Positions 8,720 to 16,900 of a stretch of DNA of 64,000 nucleotides are shown here, piece by piece. Numbering within the stretch: the stretch's first letter is position 1; every line of letters begins with the position of its first letter. Source of the DNA: JBFMFH01 sp040752275 (lineage in GTDB: Bacteria; Acidobacteriota; Vicinamibacteria; Vicinamibacterales; JAKQTR01); contig JBFMFH010000111.1 of the NCBI GenBank assembly GCA_040752275.1, positions 1 through 64,000 of the forward strand, given 5' to 3'. A model generated the notes under the pieces. It was not told where the DNA came from, made no database searches, and was given only the letters and a program-made list of their open reading frames with translations. The position numbers were made by a program, and so were the translations under genes.

Positions 8720-8956
8720 TCACCGGAGGACCGGACCCCGATTCCCGATTTCCGGTTCCGAGCCGGGTGCGGCGTCAAACCGGGCCCTGATCCGCCGGAC
8801 TGTCTCCAGCGCCTCGGTCGCGGCGTCGAGGACTGTGGTCGCCTTCGCCCGCAGGTTGCCGTCAGTCGACTTGGCCTCGAGCAACTCGGCGTGCGTCAGG
8901 ATGATCCCCAGCTGGTTGTTCAGTGTGTGAAACAGTTGGCGCAACTCGTCCATCAT
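8720..8956 (-). CDS. Tiny HisKA-like protein (histidine-kinase dimerisation helix only)
   Basis: 78 aa. The start codon at 8956 overlaps the stop of the sigma-factor gene as ATGATGA, so the two are translationally coupled. The N-terminus, with HTLNNQLG (His10), strongly resembles the H-box of histidine kinases (compare HELNNPL in the kinase at 4790). It continues as one long helix pair with conserved leucines to about residue 60. There is no ATPase domain, so it cannot phosphorylate itself. It could be a phosphotransfer or dimerisation partner, or a dominant-negative modulator. The last 15 residues are encoded by a degenerate heptamer repeat (8733-8760). Confidence 0.65.
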   Translation of the reverse strand: MMDELRQLFHTLNNQLGIILTHAELLEAKSTDGNLRAKATTVLDAATEALETVRRIRARFDAAPGSEPEIGNRGPVLR

Positions 8957-9876
8957 GCCCGCTTCGCCGGTCGGCGTGTCCGCTCGGCCGCCAGGGCTAC
9001 CGGCATCCGGTTCCAGTTCGCCAACATCGTCTCGCGCTGTTCCTGAGTGATGGGGACGACCGGCCGTCGCGGCGCGGTCCCCAGCTGCGCCTTCAGCATC
9101 TTCGGCTTCTGCTGGAACGCCGCACACGCTTCGCGCAGGATTCTCGCCGCCGAGTTCGGCGCCGTCTCGGAGCCGAGCGCTGCCCGCAGCCGCTGCACGG
9201 CACGAGCGTGGAGCTGCGAGACCCGCGACTCGTTGACGCCGATTTCCGCGCCGATGTCCTTCATCGTCACCTCGCCGTAGTAGTAGAGGCCGATGACCTT
9301 GCGTTCGCGCCACGGCAGCGAAGCGATGGCCGCGCGTACGCGCTCCCTCGTTTCCTGGTATTCGTACGCCTTGTCGGGCGGAGCCGGTTCGGACGGGATG
9401 AGCGCCTGCGGCAGGTTCGTGTCGTCGTGCGCGTCCGCGTTCGCGTGTGGTGCCGTGGACTCGATCGTGTTGATGCGGACGATGGTGCGGTTGAGACGTT
9501 TCTCGTCGGAGCCAACGCGAGCGGCGAGGTCCGCGACGGAGGGTTCGTAGCCGAGTTCGCGGCGCAGTTCTTCGCGGGCGGCCTCGAGTTCGCGACGGAC
9601 GCGGCGTACGCCGCGCGGCCAGGCCTCTCGCCGCAGGGCGTCGATCATGGCGCCGCGGACGCGACGCTCGGCGAAGGTCTCGAACTTGATGCCCCGGTCC
9701 GCGTCAAAGCGCTGGGCGGCGTCGATGAGGCCCATCACTCCGTCCTGAACGAGATCGCCAATGTCGATGGAGTGCGGCATGGAGGCCGCCATGCGCCGGG
9801 CCAGGGCTTCGACGAACGGCAGCGTCTTGGCGACACGCTGCTGGGCTGACGACTCGAGAGGCTGACCTGCTGGCAT
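8953..9876 (-). CDS. FliA/WhiG-family RNA polymerase sigma factor
   Basis: 307 aa. Region 2 (about 18-90) has IDIGDLVQDGVMGLIDAAQRFD and GIKFETFAERRVRGAMIDALR. Region 3 has the ELGYEPSVADLAARVG helix, and region 4 (about 185-240) ends in the -35-binding helix-turn-helix VTMKDIGAEIGVNESRVSQLHARAVQRL. Such factors direct flagellar or motility/late-stage genes. A C-terminal extension of about 65 residues after region 4 is not part of the family core. No flagellar genes lie in the window. The gene sits about 76 nt downstream of the predicted start from the sigma-54 promoter and is coupled to the HisKA-like gene. A cascade sigma-54 to FliA-type sigma is therefore likely. Confidence 0.92.
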   Translation of the reverse strand: MPAGQPLESSAQQRVAKTLPFVEALARRMAASMPHSIDIGDLVQDGVMGLIDAAQRFDADRGIKFETFAERRVRGAMIDALRREAWPRGVRRVRRELEAAREELRRELGYEPSVADLAARVGSDEKRLNRTIVRINTIESTAPHANADAHDDTNLPQALIPSEPAPPDKAYEYQETRERVRAAIASLPWRERKVIGLYYYGEVTMKDIGAEIGVNESRVSQLHARAVQRLRAALGSETAPNSAARILREACAAFQQKPKMLKAQLGTAPRRPVVPITQEQRETMLANWNRMPVALAAERTRRPAKRA

Positions 9877-9963
9877 CGGCGGTCTCCGTTTCCGTATCGT
9901 TGGCGCTGGGTTGTGGGTCCGGGTTCGGTCGTCGATTCACAACCGCTGACCTCCACACGCATC

Positions 9964-9978
9964 GCAACCCCAGTGCCA
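9964..9978 (-). promoter_or_regulatory. Sigma-54 (-24/-12) promoter
   Basis: On the minus strand it reads TGGCAC-TGGGG-TTGC, a full consensus match with exactly 10 nt between the GG and GC dinucleotides. Transcription should start near 9952 and read into the sigma-factor gene at 9876, leaving a leader of about 76 nt. Confidence 0.85.
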
Positions 9979-10065
9979 CTTATCGTCGGCCTCCGCTTCC
10001 CCTGTGCCTCCTCCCGGTCTCTGTGTGTAACTCCATGCTGTCCAGGTGTTTATCCGTGTCCTGGC

Positions 10066-10081
10066 GTGCACGCGCGTGCAC
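10066..10081. promoter_or_regulatory. Perfect 16-bp palindrome
   Basis: GTGCACGCGCGTGCAC, a perfect dyad between the promoter and the paired sites. It may be a protein-binding site; the regulator is unknown. Confidence 0.4.
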
Positions 10082-10109
10082 TGACTGGGCGCCGCGCGCG
10101 CTCCCAGTC

Positions 10110-10123
10110 GTCAACGTGCTGAC
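10110..10123. promoter_or_regulatory. Dyad site 1, probable enhancer (GTCAACGTGCTGAC)
   Basis: Imperfect palindrome with GTCA/TGAC arms, centred about 164 bp upstream of the predicted sigma-54 start. It is nearly identical to the dyad at 10143-10156. Confidence 0.6.
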
Positions 10124-10142
10124 AGAATGCGCCTCCGGCGCC

Positions 10143-10156
10143 GTCAATGTGCTGAC
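10143..10156. promoter_or_regulatory. Dyad site 2, probable enhancer (GTCAATGTGCTGAC)
   Basis: Differs from site 1 at one base. Centre-to-centre spacing is 33 bp, about three helical turns, so two dimers would bind the same face of DNA. Centred about 197 bp upstream of the predicted start. Confidence 0.6.
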
Positions 10157-10239
10157 GTTTCTGCACTTGGGTGTCTTGGGATCTTTAGGGGTCGGGCGAA
10201 GGGAGGGCGGGTCTTCAGACCAGGCGAACCGGCATCGTC

Positions 10240-10268
10240 GGGCCCCGGGCGGCTAGCCCCGGGGTCCC
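10240..10268. terminator. GC-rich hairpin after HTH gene
   Basis: GGGCCCCGGG - loop - CCCCGGGG(T)CCC with one bulge, 24 bp past the stop of the HTH gene on the minus strand. It has no U-run, so termination would be weak or Rho-assisted. Confidence 0.4.
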
Positions 10269-10291
10269 GGCGTCCCTGCTCGCTGGCGGGT

Positions 10292-10504
10292 CTATTTCGC
10301 CTGGTACGTCCGGACGAAGCCCGTCTGGAAGGCCGGCTCCGTCGGCTGCGGCTCGCGCCACAGAGAATCCACGAAGATCCGGACGGATCCGCCGGCTGTC
10401 CGCACGTACTCGACCTTCCCGGCTGCGATCCAGTTGTAGATCGTCCGGCGGCTCACCCCCACCAGTTCGCAGGCCTTCATGATCGAGATGGCTTTCCGTT
10501 CCAC
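10292..10504 (-). CDS. Excisionase-type helix-turn-helix protein
   Basis: 70 aa from GTG 10504, preceded by Shine-Dalgarno GGAGG at 10512-10516. The HTH_17/MerR-like fold is visible: SIMKACELVGVSRRTIYNWI followed by the wing GKVEYVRTAGGSVRIFVDSL. Such small proteins bind DNA as accessory regulators or excisionases. There is no integrase nearby, so a transcriptional role is more likely. It stands alone between the degenerate activator and the sigma-54-controlled operon, and could bind one of the palindromes in 10066-10156. Confidence 0.8.
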   Translation of the reverse strand: MERKAISIMKACELVGVSRRTIYNWIAAGKVEYVRTAGGSVRIFVDSLWREPQPTEPAFQTGFVRTYQAK

Positions 10505-10623
10505 GCCTTACCCTCCGAAGAGGGTATCGGCACTTCCGGCGAAATCTTTGGTACTCGATGCGACAATGTGCGCGCCAGCGGCCAGGCGTAGGCCTCTAGG
10601 CCCTTCTGGGCCCGGCGGTGCAC

Positions 10624-11691
10624 TCAGGCTCCGCTTCGCGACGACAGCGGCGGATGGACGCGCAGCGACCGGAGCTTCCTGTAGAGGTTCGTGCGCTGGA
10701 CGCCCAGCGCGCGCGCCGCCTCAGGTACGCGGCCATGGTGATGGGCGAGAACGGCTGTGATGTACTCGCGTTCGAACGCTGTCTTCGCCTCCCGAAGAGT
10801 GGCCGAGAACGCGGCCGCCGGCATCGGTTGGAGCGTCGGTCCCTGCACTCGGATGTGGCAGAGCAGCACGTCAAGATCGATGTCCTGTCCCGGCGCGCTC
10901 TTCACAACCGCCGCCAGCACCAAGTGCAGGTCACGCGCATTGCCGGGCCAGGGCAACGAGGCCAGCAGCGTCGCAGCGCCCTCTGTCAGCCGTTTGGTTG
11001 GGAGGCCCGCTGCCCTGCAGGTCCGCGCGATGACGTGCGCGGCGAGCAACGGGATGTCTTCCCGCCGGTCCCGCAGTGGCGGTACGTCGATGGCGATGGC
11101 CGACACGCGCCGGTAGAAGTCGGCGCGCACCCGGCCTTCGGCCAGGAGGCGTTGTGGCTCCAGGCCGAACGCAGCCACCGGACGGACGGCGAGTGGATGG
11201 GGCACGGCGTCGGAGCCAACCTGTACTTCGCCATCACGCAGCGCCCGAGCGAGGCGGGCCTGTGCCCGGTCCGGCAGCTCCTCCGGATGACGAAGATAGA
11301 GCGTCCCGTTCACCGCTTGGTGGAGGAGCGCCCCCGGCGCAACGTTCTCGCAATACGGCCCCCTGGGCAAGCGGCGGAATCGGGGCGCAGTGGCACCAAA
11401 CACGAGCCGTTCGGCCTCGCTCGGAGGAATCTCGTCGCACGGGATGGGCACGAAGGGTTCGCGTGCTGTGAGGCCGCAACGGTGAATCGCTCGAGCGACC
11501 AGTTCTCGGCCTGTTCCCGGCTCTCCCGTCAGACAGACACCCAGGCGCGAGGCCCCCGCCCTTTCGACCGCCACGATGACTTCGCGCATCCGCGCCGACA
11601 GGGCAACTAGGCCCCACCCGAAGGGTGCGGACGCCGCGGCATCGGTTCCTGGGGCAACAAGATCGGTCCGGTCCAGCTCCCGCGGGTTCAT
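10624..11691 (-). CDS. Degenerate sigma-54 activator (AAA+ and Fis HTH)
   Basis: 355 aa with no receiver or sensor domain. The fold is that of NtrC-type AAA+ activators, but key motifs have decayed. Walker A is GEPGTGRE (56-63; the catalytic Lys is Arg). The GAFTGA loop that touches sigma-54 is absent (GATAPRF at 99-105), and Walker B is LYLRHPEEL instead of LFLDEIGEL, so the Asp-Glu pair is lost. The arginine region (RADFYRRVSAIAIDVPPLRDR) and the Fis helix-turn-helix (about 312-345, GRVPEAARALGVQRTNLYRKL) are intact. It can probably bind DNA but not hydrolyse ATP or open sigma-54 complexes. A repressor or hetero-oligomer partner is inferred. The frame is intact, so it is not a simple pseudogene. 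Confidence 0.85.
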   Translation of the reverse strand: MNPRELDRTDLVAPGTDAAASAPFGWGLVALSARMREVIVAVERAGASRLGVCLTGEPGTGRELVARAIHRCGLTAREPFVPIPCDEIPPSEAERLVFGATAPRFRRLPRGPYCENVAPGALLHQAVNGTLYLRHPEELPDRAQARLARALRDGEVQVGSDAVPHPLAVRPVAAFGLEPQRLLAEGRVRADFYRRVSAIAIDVPPLRDRREDIPLLAAHVIARTCRAAGLPTKRLTEGAATLLASLPWPGNARDLHLVLAAVVKSAPGQDIDLDVLLCHIRVQGPTLQPMPAAAFSATLREAKTAFEREYITAVLAHHHGRVPEAARALGVQRTNLYRKLRSLRVHPPLSSRSGA

Positions 11692-11941
11692 TCAGACCGG
11701 CAGTCTTACGCCTATTCGGCCCTGTGTCAATAGTGAGACCCTGGTGGCAGTAGTGATACTGACCATCCCGCTGTCACGAGAGACTGCGGTCCGCTCCTCT
11801 CCCGACAGGAGCGCCGCCACCGCAGCCGATGAACACCTCGTTCTCGGGTGGGCACTCCCGCTCTTGAGCGAGTCGCGAATCTTGGCTGCCGGGGCGTTGG
11901 TGTTTGGTCAATCACGCCCGATGGATGAGCACTGCTGCTCT
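11692..11941. other. Intergenic region upstream of degenerate activator
   Basis: 250 bp between two minus-strand genes with no credible gene. A weak match to the paired dyad, GTCAATAGTGAGAC, lies at 11726-11739 and could be an autoregulatory site. No clear terminator for the upstream chaperone gene is visible. Confidence 0.4.
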
Positions 11942-13033
11942 TCAGCGGATCTCTTCCCGTAGCCCGGCGGCGTTGGGCGCGTTGAGGCGGGCGTTGTAGA
12001 GCTTCTGCATCTCGGCGTTCTTCCACTCGATGATCGCCTGGCCGCGCAGCTTGCGGATGTACTTCTCGAACTCGCCCCGGCGCTTCGTCTGGAAGACGCG
12101 GTCCGCGATGTCGTCGCGGGCGGCGTCGAACGCCTTGATCTCGGACTGGGTCACCGATTCGAGCTTGAAGACGGCGTAACCGCGGGGGGTCCGGAAGACG
12201 CTGGTCACCTCGCCAGGCTTCAGCGGATCGATCAGCGTGCGGATGTCGGCCGCCAGTTCGTCTTCGTTGAGCGGTCCCACGAGACCGCCGTTCGCCTTCG
12301 AAGGGGAATCCGAGATCTCGCCCACGATCTTCTCGAACGACTCGCCGGCCTTGATGCGCGCCAGCACGGCCTCGACTTTGTCCCTTGCCGCCTCGTCGGC
12401 CGCCACGTTGATCATCGCGCCCTCGGCCTGAACGTTCACGACCAGCTCACGCAGGGTGACGGTCTTGGGCGTGGTGAATTCCCTGGTGTTCGCTTCGTAG
12501 TACGCGCGCGCTTCCGCTTCGCTCACGGCAACCCGGCTCATCACCTCGACCTGCTGAACCTGGTTGATGACCATCTGCTTCTCGAGGTTCCTGCGAAGTT
12601 CGCCGAGCGTGAGGCCCTCCTGCTTGAGCGCCGTCTCGAACTGCTGATCGTTCTCGAGCTTGTTCTCCTTGCGGATGTTCTCGAGCACCCGCTTGAACTG
12701 CTCGTCGGTGACCCGGTAGCCGAGTTCCTTGCCCCGCTGCAGGAGGAGCAGCTCATCGACCGCGTCGATCAGGATCTCGGGCGTCAGCTCGGCGATGGCC
12801 TTGCTCAACTCCTCGTCGGAAAGCTGCTGGCCACGCTGGCGCAGGGCCGCCACCTGGCGCGACTCCAGGTCGGTCTTGGTGATGATCTCGCCGTTGATCT
12901 TGACGATGATCTGTTCGAGGAGCTCCGTCTTCTCCGGCGCCGGCGCCGCTTGCGCAGGGGAAGGCTGCTGACCGGCGGCGGGCGCTACCAGTAGGAGACA
13001 GAGAATGCCGACGGTCCAGACGCAGTTTGTCAT
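11942..13033 (-). CDS. SurA-like periplasmic peptidyl-prolyl isomerase/chaperone
   Basis: 363 aa from ATG 13033, preceded by GAGGGA; the longer frame to 13150 runs through the promoter. Residues 1-22 form a signal peptide (TVGILCLLLVAPAAG). A SurA N-terminal domain follows (VKINGEIITKTDLESRQ, about 35-190). A parvulin domain (about 195-300) has LRELVV, GESFEKIVGEISDSPSKANGGLVGPL and the terminal RGYAVFKLE. It would fold outer-membrane proteins in the periplasm. The catalytic core deviates in places from active parvulins, so chaperone activity may dominate. It lies close to mfd, a pairing I recall from related genomes. Confidence 0.9.
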   Translation of the reverse strand: MTNCVWTVGILCLLLVAPAAGQQPSPAQAAPAPEKTELLEQIIVKINGEIITKTDLESRQVAALRQRGQQLSDEELSKAIAELTPEILIDAVDELLLLQRGKELGYRVTDEQFKRVLENIRKENKLENDQQFETALKQEGLTLGELRRNLEKQMVINQVQQVEVMSRVAVSEAEARAYYEANTREFTTPKTVTLRELVVNVQAEGAMINVAADEAARDKVEAVLARIKAGESFEKIVGEISDSPSKANGGLVGPLNEDELAADIRTLIDPLKPGEVTSVFRTPRGYAVFKLESVTQSEIKAFDAARDDIADRVFQTKRRGEFEKYIRKLRGQAIIEWKNAEMQKLYNARLNAPNAAGLREEIR

Positions 13034-13051
13034 GATTCCCTCGAAGTTCAT

Positions 13052-13057
13052 ATTGTA
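13052..13057 (-). promoter_or_regulatory. Putative -10 box of surA-like gene
   Basis: TACAAT on the minus strand, ending 18 nt before the ATG at 13033. Transcription would start about 12 nt before the ATG, leaving just room for the GAGGGA ribosome-binding site. Confidence 0.45.
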
Positions 13058-13206
13058 CACCGGCCACTCGTTTGGACGCCGCCTGGGAGCTGGCGGACGG
13101 CAACCCCGGCACGGATATCGATGTCCTTCGATGCGCAAGTATGGCAACACACTGCGCGCTCAGGACTCAGTGCGCCGCGGCCGCACCGGCTGAGCGCTTC
13201 CGGCAG

Positions 13207-13215
13207 TGGTAGTAT
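13207..13215 (+). promoter_or_regulatory. Putative extended -10 box
   Basis: TGG-TAGTAT, an extended -10 element 31 nt before the ATG at 13247. It is divergent from the surA-like promoter. Confidence 0.4.
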
Positions 13216-13246
13216 GCGATAGACACCAGCGGACTCCAGATCAGCC

Positions 13247-13903
13247 ATGCCGCCACGATACGCCTACTGGGTCATCATCCTCGACGGCTCCGCGACTTCC
13301 TTCCGTGCGCGGTCGCGGGAGGAGCTTCTCCCGACCTTCAACCGGCTTCGGACCAAGGACCCGGGTGCGGCCATGAAGTGGTTCGAGCGTGGACAGCTCT
13401 TCGACTCACCAGAGGCGGGGAGGGAGAACCGATTGCGGGAGGCGGGACTCTGGGACGCTGAGAGAAGACGGAAGACGGAGGACAGGCGGCAGGAGGGTCC
13501 CACAGGCCACCCCGGTACCTCACCAACGCAGCGGCGTTTCGTGCCGAGGCCCGAGTCGGCCAGGCGCCGGCGCGAGGACAAGGGGCGCACCTTGCGGGCG
13601 GCGCGGCAATCCGGCTCTGGCGCAAGGCCGGGACAGCGTCAGCGAGAAGCGCGCGGGAAGGACTGGCGGCCCGGCGGCGAGCACCGGGATCCTCGCGACA
13701 AGTACAAGGGCAAGCCCGGGGAGCGCCGCAGGCGCTGGAAGGCTCGGCATCTCGGCCTCGGGCGACCTCCTGCGGGACAGGCACCTCCTCGATCGTCGTC
13801 CTTGCCTGACGGCGACGCCGATCGCCGCCAGAGCGCAGGGAAGCCCGCGTCCGCGCAGCCGGGAAGAACCCCTGCTGCGAAGAGTAGAAAGCCCAGGGGA
13901 TAG
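13247..13903 (+). CDS. Small conserved-looking protein with basic disordered tail
   Basis: 218 aa. Residues 1-65 look like a folded domain (YAYWVIILDGSATSFRARSREELLPTFNRL, then AAMKWFERGQLFDSP). The remaining 150 residues are Arg/Lys/Gly/Pro-rich and predicted disordered, with about a third charged residues, typical of nucleic-acid- or ribosome-associated tails. The function is unknown. The gene is divergent from the surA-like gene, and its stop is one base from the stop of mfd (convergent), so the two transcripts must overlap. Part of the tail (around 13450-13500) is encoded by GAAGACGGA-type direct repeats, so it may be repeat-derived. Confidence 0.65.
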   Translation: MPPRYAYWVIILDGSATSFRARSREELLPTFNRLRTKDPGAAMKWFERGQLFDSPEAGRENRLREAGLWDAERRRKTEDRRQEGPTGHPGTSPTQRRFVPRPESARRRREDKGRTLRAARQSGSGARPGQRQREARGKDWRPGGEHRDPRDKYKGKPGERRRRWKARHLGLGRPPAGQAPPRSSSLPDGDADRRQSAGKPASAQPGRTPAAKSRKPRG

Positions 13904-13904
13904 T

Positions 13905-16900
13905 TCATCCGGAAAGGTCGCGCAGGAGATCGCCGAGGCGCTCGAACAGGCCGCCCGCTGCTCGGGGATCCTCAGGGCCGGCCTTAGTGAGTTCCTCCTT
14001 CGAGAAGCCCGGCTGGACGGAACCGGTGGTGGCGCGCTCGGTCCACCACGATGTCGATGTCGGGATTCGGGAGTCGGGAGTCGGGAGTCGGGGGGCAGCT
14101 TCTGTGCGCGCTGGCGCGCGCGTGCCGCCCGAGTGACCCGGGCGTTGGCCGGGCTCGAATCGAGTCTTTTGCTGCGATGCCTGGGCAGTACCGTGGGCGT
14201 GCCGCACATGGAACGCATCTAGATCCGCCCTGAGATCCAGCCTGAGCGCCGACGGGGGGACGAGCCGCACGTCCGCCCGGCGATTGATGACAGCCAGGAT
14301 GCGTTGCGGGTCCGGCACGCGCGACGAGCCGCCGTCCTCCCGGAACCTCAGGAGCGCGATCCGACCCTGCCGCTCGATCGAGTCGAGGCCAATCCGGTCC
14401 GCCAGCACGCGGATGCGCCCGTACTCGGCCAGATTCAACACGGAGTCGGGCGGGGAGCCGTAGCGGTCGCGAACTTCAGCCAGCACCTCGTCGAGTCCGG
14501 CCTCGGAGCGCGCCGCCGCGATCCGCCGGTACACGACCAGCCGCTGAGCCATATCCGGCACGTAGGTCTCGTCGATCCGGATGTCGATCCCGAGATTCAC
14601 GGTCGCCCGCGCCTCGTCTTCCACCTCTTCACCCTTGAGTTCGCGAACCGCCTGCTCGAGCAGCTTCATGTACATCTCGAATCCGACGGCATCGATGTGT
14701 CCGCTCTGTTCGCCGCCAAGCAGGTTGCCGGCTCCGCGGATCTCCAGATCGAGCGCCGCCACGCGGAACCCGCTGCCGAGGTCGCTGAACTCCCGGATGG
14801 CCGCCAGGCGCTTCTTCGCCACCGGCGAGAGCGACACCTCGGGCGGGATGAGCAGGTACGCGTACGCCGGGCGGTCGGATCGTCCGACCCGGCCGCGCAA
14901 CTGGTAGAGCTGCGCGAGGCCGAACTTGTCGGCGCGGTTGATGATCAGCGTATTGGCATTCGGAATGTCGAGCCCGTTCTCCACAATCGTGGTGGCCAGC
15001 AGGACATCGTACTTGCGGCCAACGAAGTCGATCATCGCCTGCTCGAGCTGGTGCTCTCCCATCTGCCCGTGACCAACGACGATTCTGGCTTCGGGCACGA
15101 GACGCGCGAGCAGGTTTCCGATCGAATAGATGGACTCGACGCGGTTGTGCACGAAGTACACCTGCCCGCCGCGCGCGAGCTCGTTGCGCACGGCCCGGGC
15201 AATCACGCCCTGATCGAACTTGATGACGTTGGTCTGGATGGCGAGCCTGTCCTTGGGCGGCGTCTCGATGATCGACATGTCGCGTATCCCCACCAGCGAC
15301 ATGTTCAACGTCCGTGGAATCGGCGTCGCGCTCATGGTCAGAACGTCGACCTTGCGGCGGAGCTGCTTGATCTTCTCCTTGTGCGCCACGCCGAAGCGCT
15401 GTTCCTCATCGACCACGAGCAGGCCGAGGTCCTTGAAGACGACGTCCTTCGAGAGCAGGCGGTGCGTACCGACAATGATGTCGACCTTGCCGCCGGCGAG
15501 ATCCGACAGCGTCTGCGCGATCTCCGGCTTCGCGCGGAAGCGACTGATGAGATCGATGCGGATCGGGAAGCCGCCGAACCGCTCGCCGAGCGTCTTGACG
15601 TGCTGGAAGGCCAGGACAGTCGTCGGGGCGAGGAAGGCGACCTGCTTGCCTTCCATCACGGCTTTGAAGGCAGCCCGCATCGCGACTTCCGTCTTTCCGT
15701 AGCCCACGTCGCCGCAGAGGAGGCGGTCCATGGGCACGGCGGACTCCATGTCATTCTTGATGTCTTCGATCGCCGTCTGCTGGTCCGGTGTCAGCTCAAA
15801 GGGGAACGCGCCTTCGAACTCCTCCTGCCAGTGCGTGTCGGGCGAGAACGCGTGGCCGCCGATGGCCTTGCGTGCGGCGTAGAGCTTGAGGAGCTCTTCG
15901 GCCATCTCGCGCATGGCCTTCTTGACGCGCGTCTTGGCCTTCTCCCAGGTCGTGCCCCCCAACCGGTCCAACGCCGGGCGCGTACCGCCGCTGTACTTCT
16001 GGACGAGGTCGAGGCGCGAGACGGGAACGAAGAGCTTGTCGCCTCCGTGGTAGCGGAGTTCGAGGAACTCCTGGTCTGCGCCAATCGCAGCGGGCGTGAC
16101 GCCCGGATCGCCGGGTCCCGGGGCTGACCAGCTTCCACCAAGGCTGCGGCGGTCCGCCGAAGCGTCCCCGAAGACGGAAGCCCTGGGGCGACGACTGACC
16201 GATTCGCCCCACACGAGGGGTTTCACGGCGAGCTTCTTGAGGCCCACGAACTCGCCGATGCCGTGATCGACGTGCACGACGAGATCGCCGACCTTCAGAT
16301 CGCGCAGGTCGGAGAGGAAGGCGCGCGCGGCGCCTCGTCGCCGTTCGGCGCCCCTGCGCTCTTCTTCGAACAGGTCGGCTTCGGCGTAGATCTGCAGCGC
16401 GGCATCTGGCAGGCGAAATCCCCGCGACAGATGGCCTGTTGTGACCAGCACGCTTGCGCCGAGCGTCTCCGCGGCGTGATCGATCTGCACCCCGCGCAGC
16501 CCATAGTCCGCCAGGACCTCGACGATGCGCTCGGCGCGGCCTGGAGTGGCGGCGGCGAAGAGAATGACGTCACCTCGGGCCTTCGCGGTCTGCACCTCCC
16601 CTATCCAGTCCGCCAACCGGCCATGGAAGGAGAGGGAGGGCTGGCAGTGTATGTGCACAGGGCGGGGATTCGGGATTGGGGATTCGGGATTCGGGCTGCT
16701 CTCGGGATTCAGGACCAGTGCCCCGATGCCAAGTCCTTCCAGGCGGGAGGCATGCCGAAGCTGCTGTTCCACCTCGTTCCAGGAAACGAGAATGTCTTCC
16801 GGGTCGGGGTAGACGCCTCGCGTGAGTCCCGCCGTGTCGCGAGCCCTGCGATCCAGCCGTGTCTCACTCGAATCCCGAATCCCCAATCCCGAATCCCGGC

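Larger units (their letters stand above)
9877..10291. other. Regulatory intergenic region upstream of sigma-factor gene
   Basis: 415 bp with no gene. It holds, from right to left in the direction of transcription, a hairpin after the HTH gene, two copies of a dyad GTCAAYGTGCTGAC, a stem ACTGGG...CCCAGT (10084-10108), a perfect palindrome at 10066-10081, and a sigma-54 promoter. The layout is that of an enhancer-dependent promoter. Confidence 0.8.

Noticed and set aside
9877..10291. Small genes in the region upstream of the sigma factor
   Set aside because: The two plus-strand frames (9900 and 9913) lack ribosome-binding sites and any fold signal, and the region is packed with regulatory dyads.
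10292..10504. Prophage or integrative element, suggested by the excisionase-type protein
   Set aside because: No integrase, att-like direct repeats or phage genes are nearby; such small HTH proteins are common as ordinary regulators.
14304..16127. A 607-codon plus-strand open frame opposite mfd
   Set aside because: It is antisense to conserved Mfd motor motifs and encodes no recognisable protein. Long antisense frames are expected in GC-rich coding DNA.
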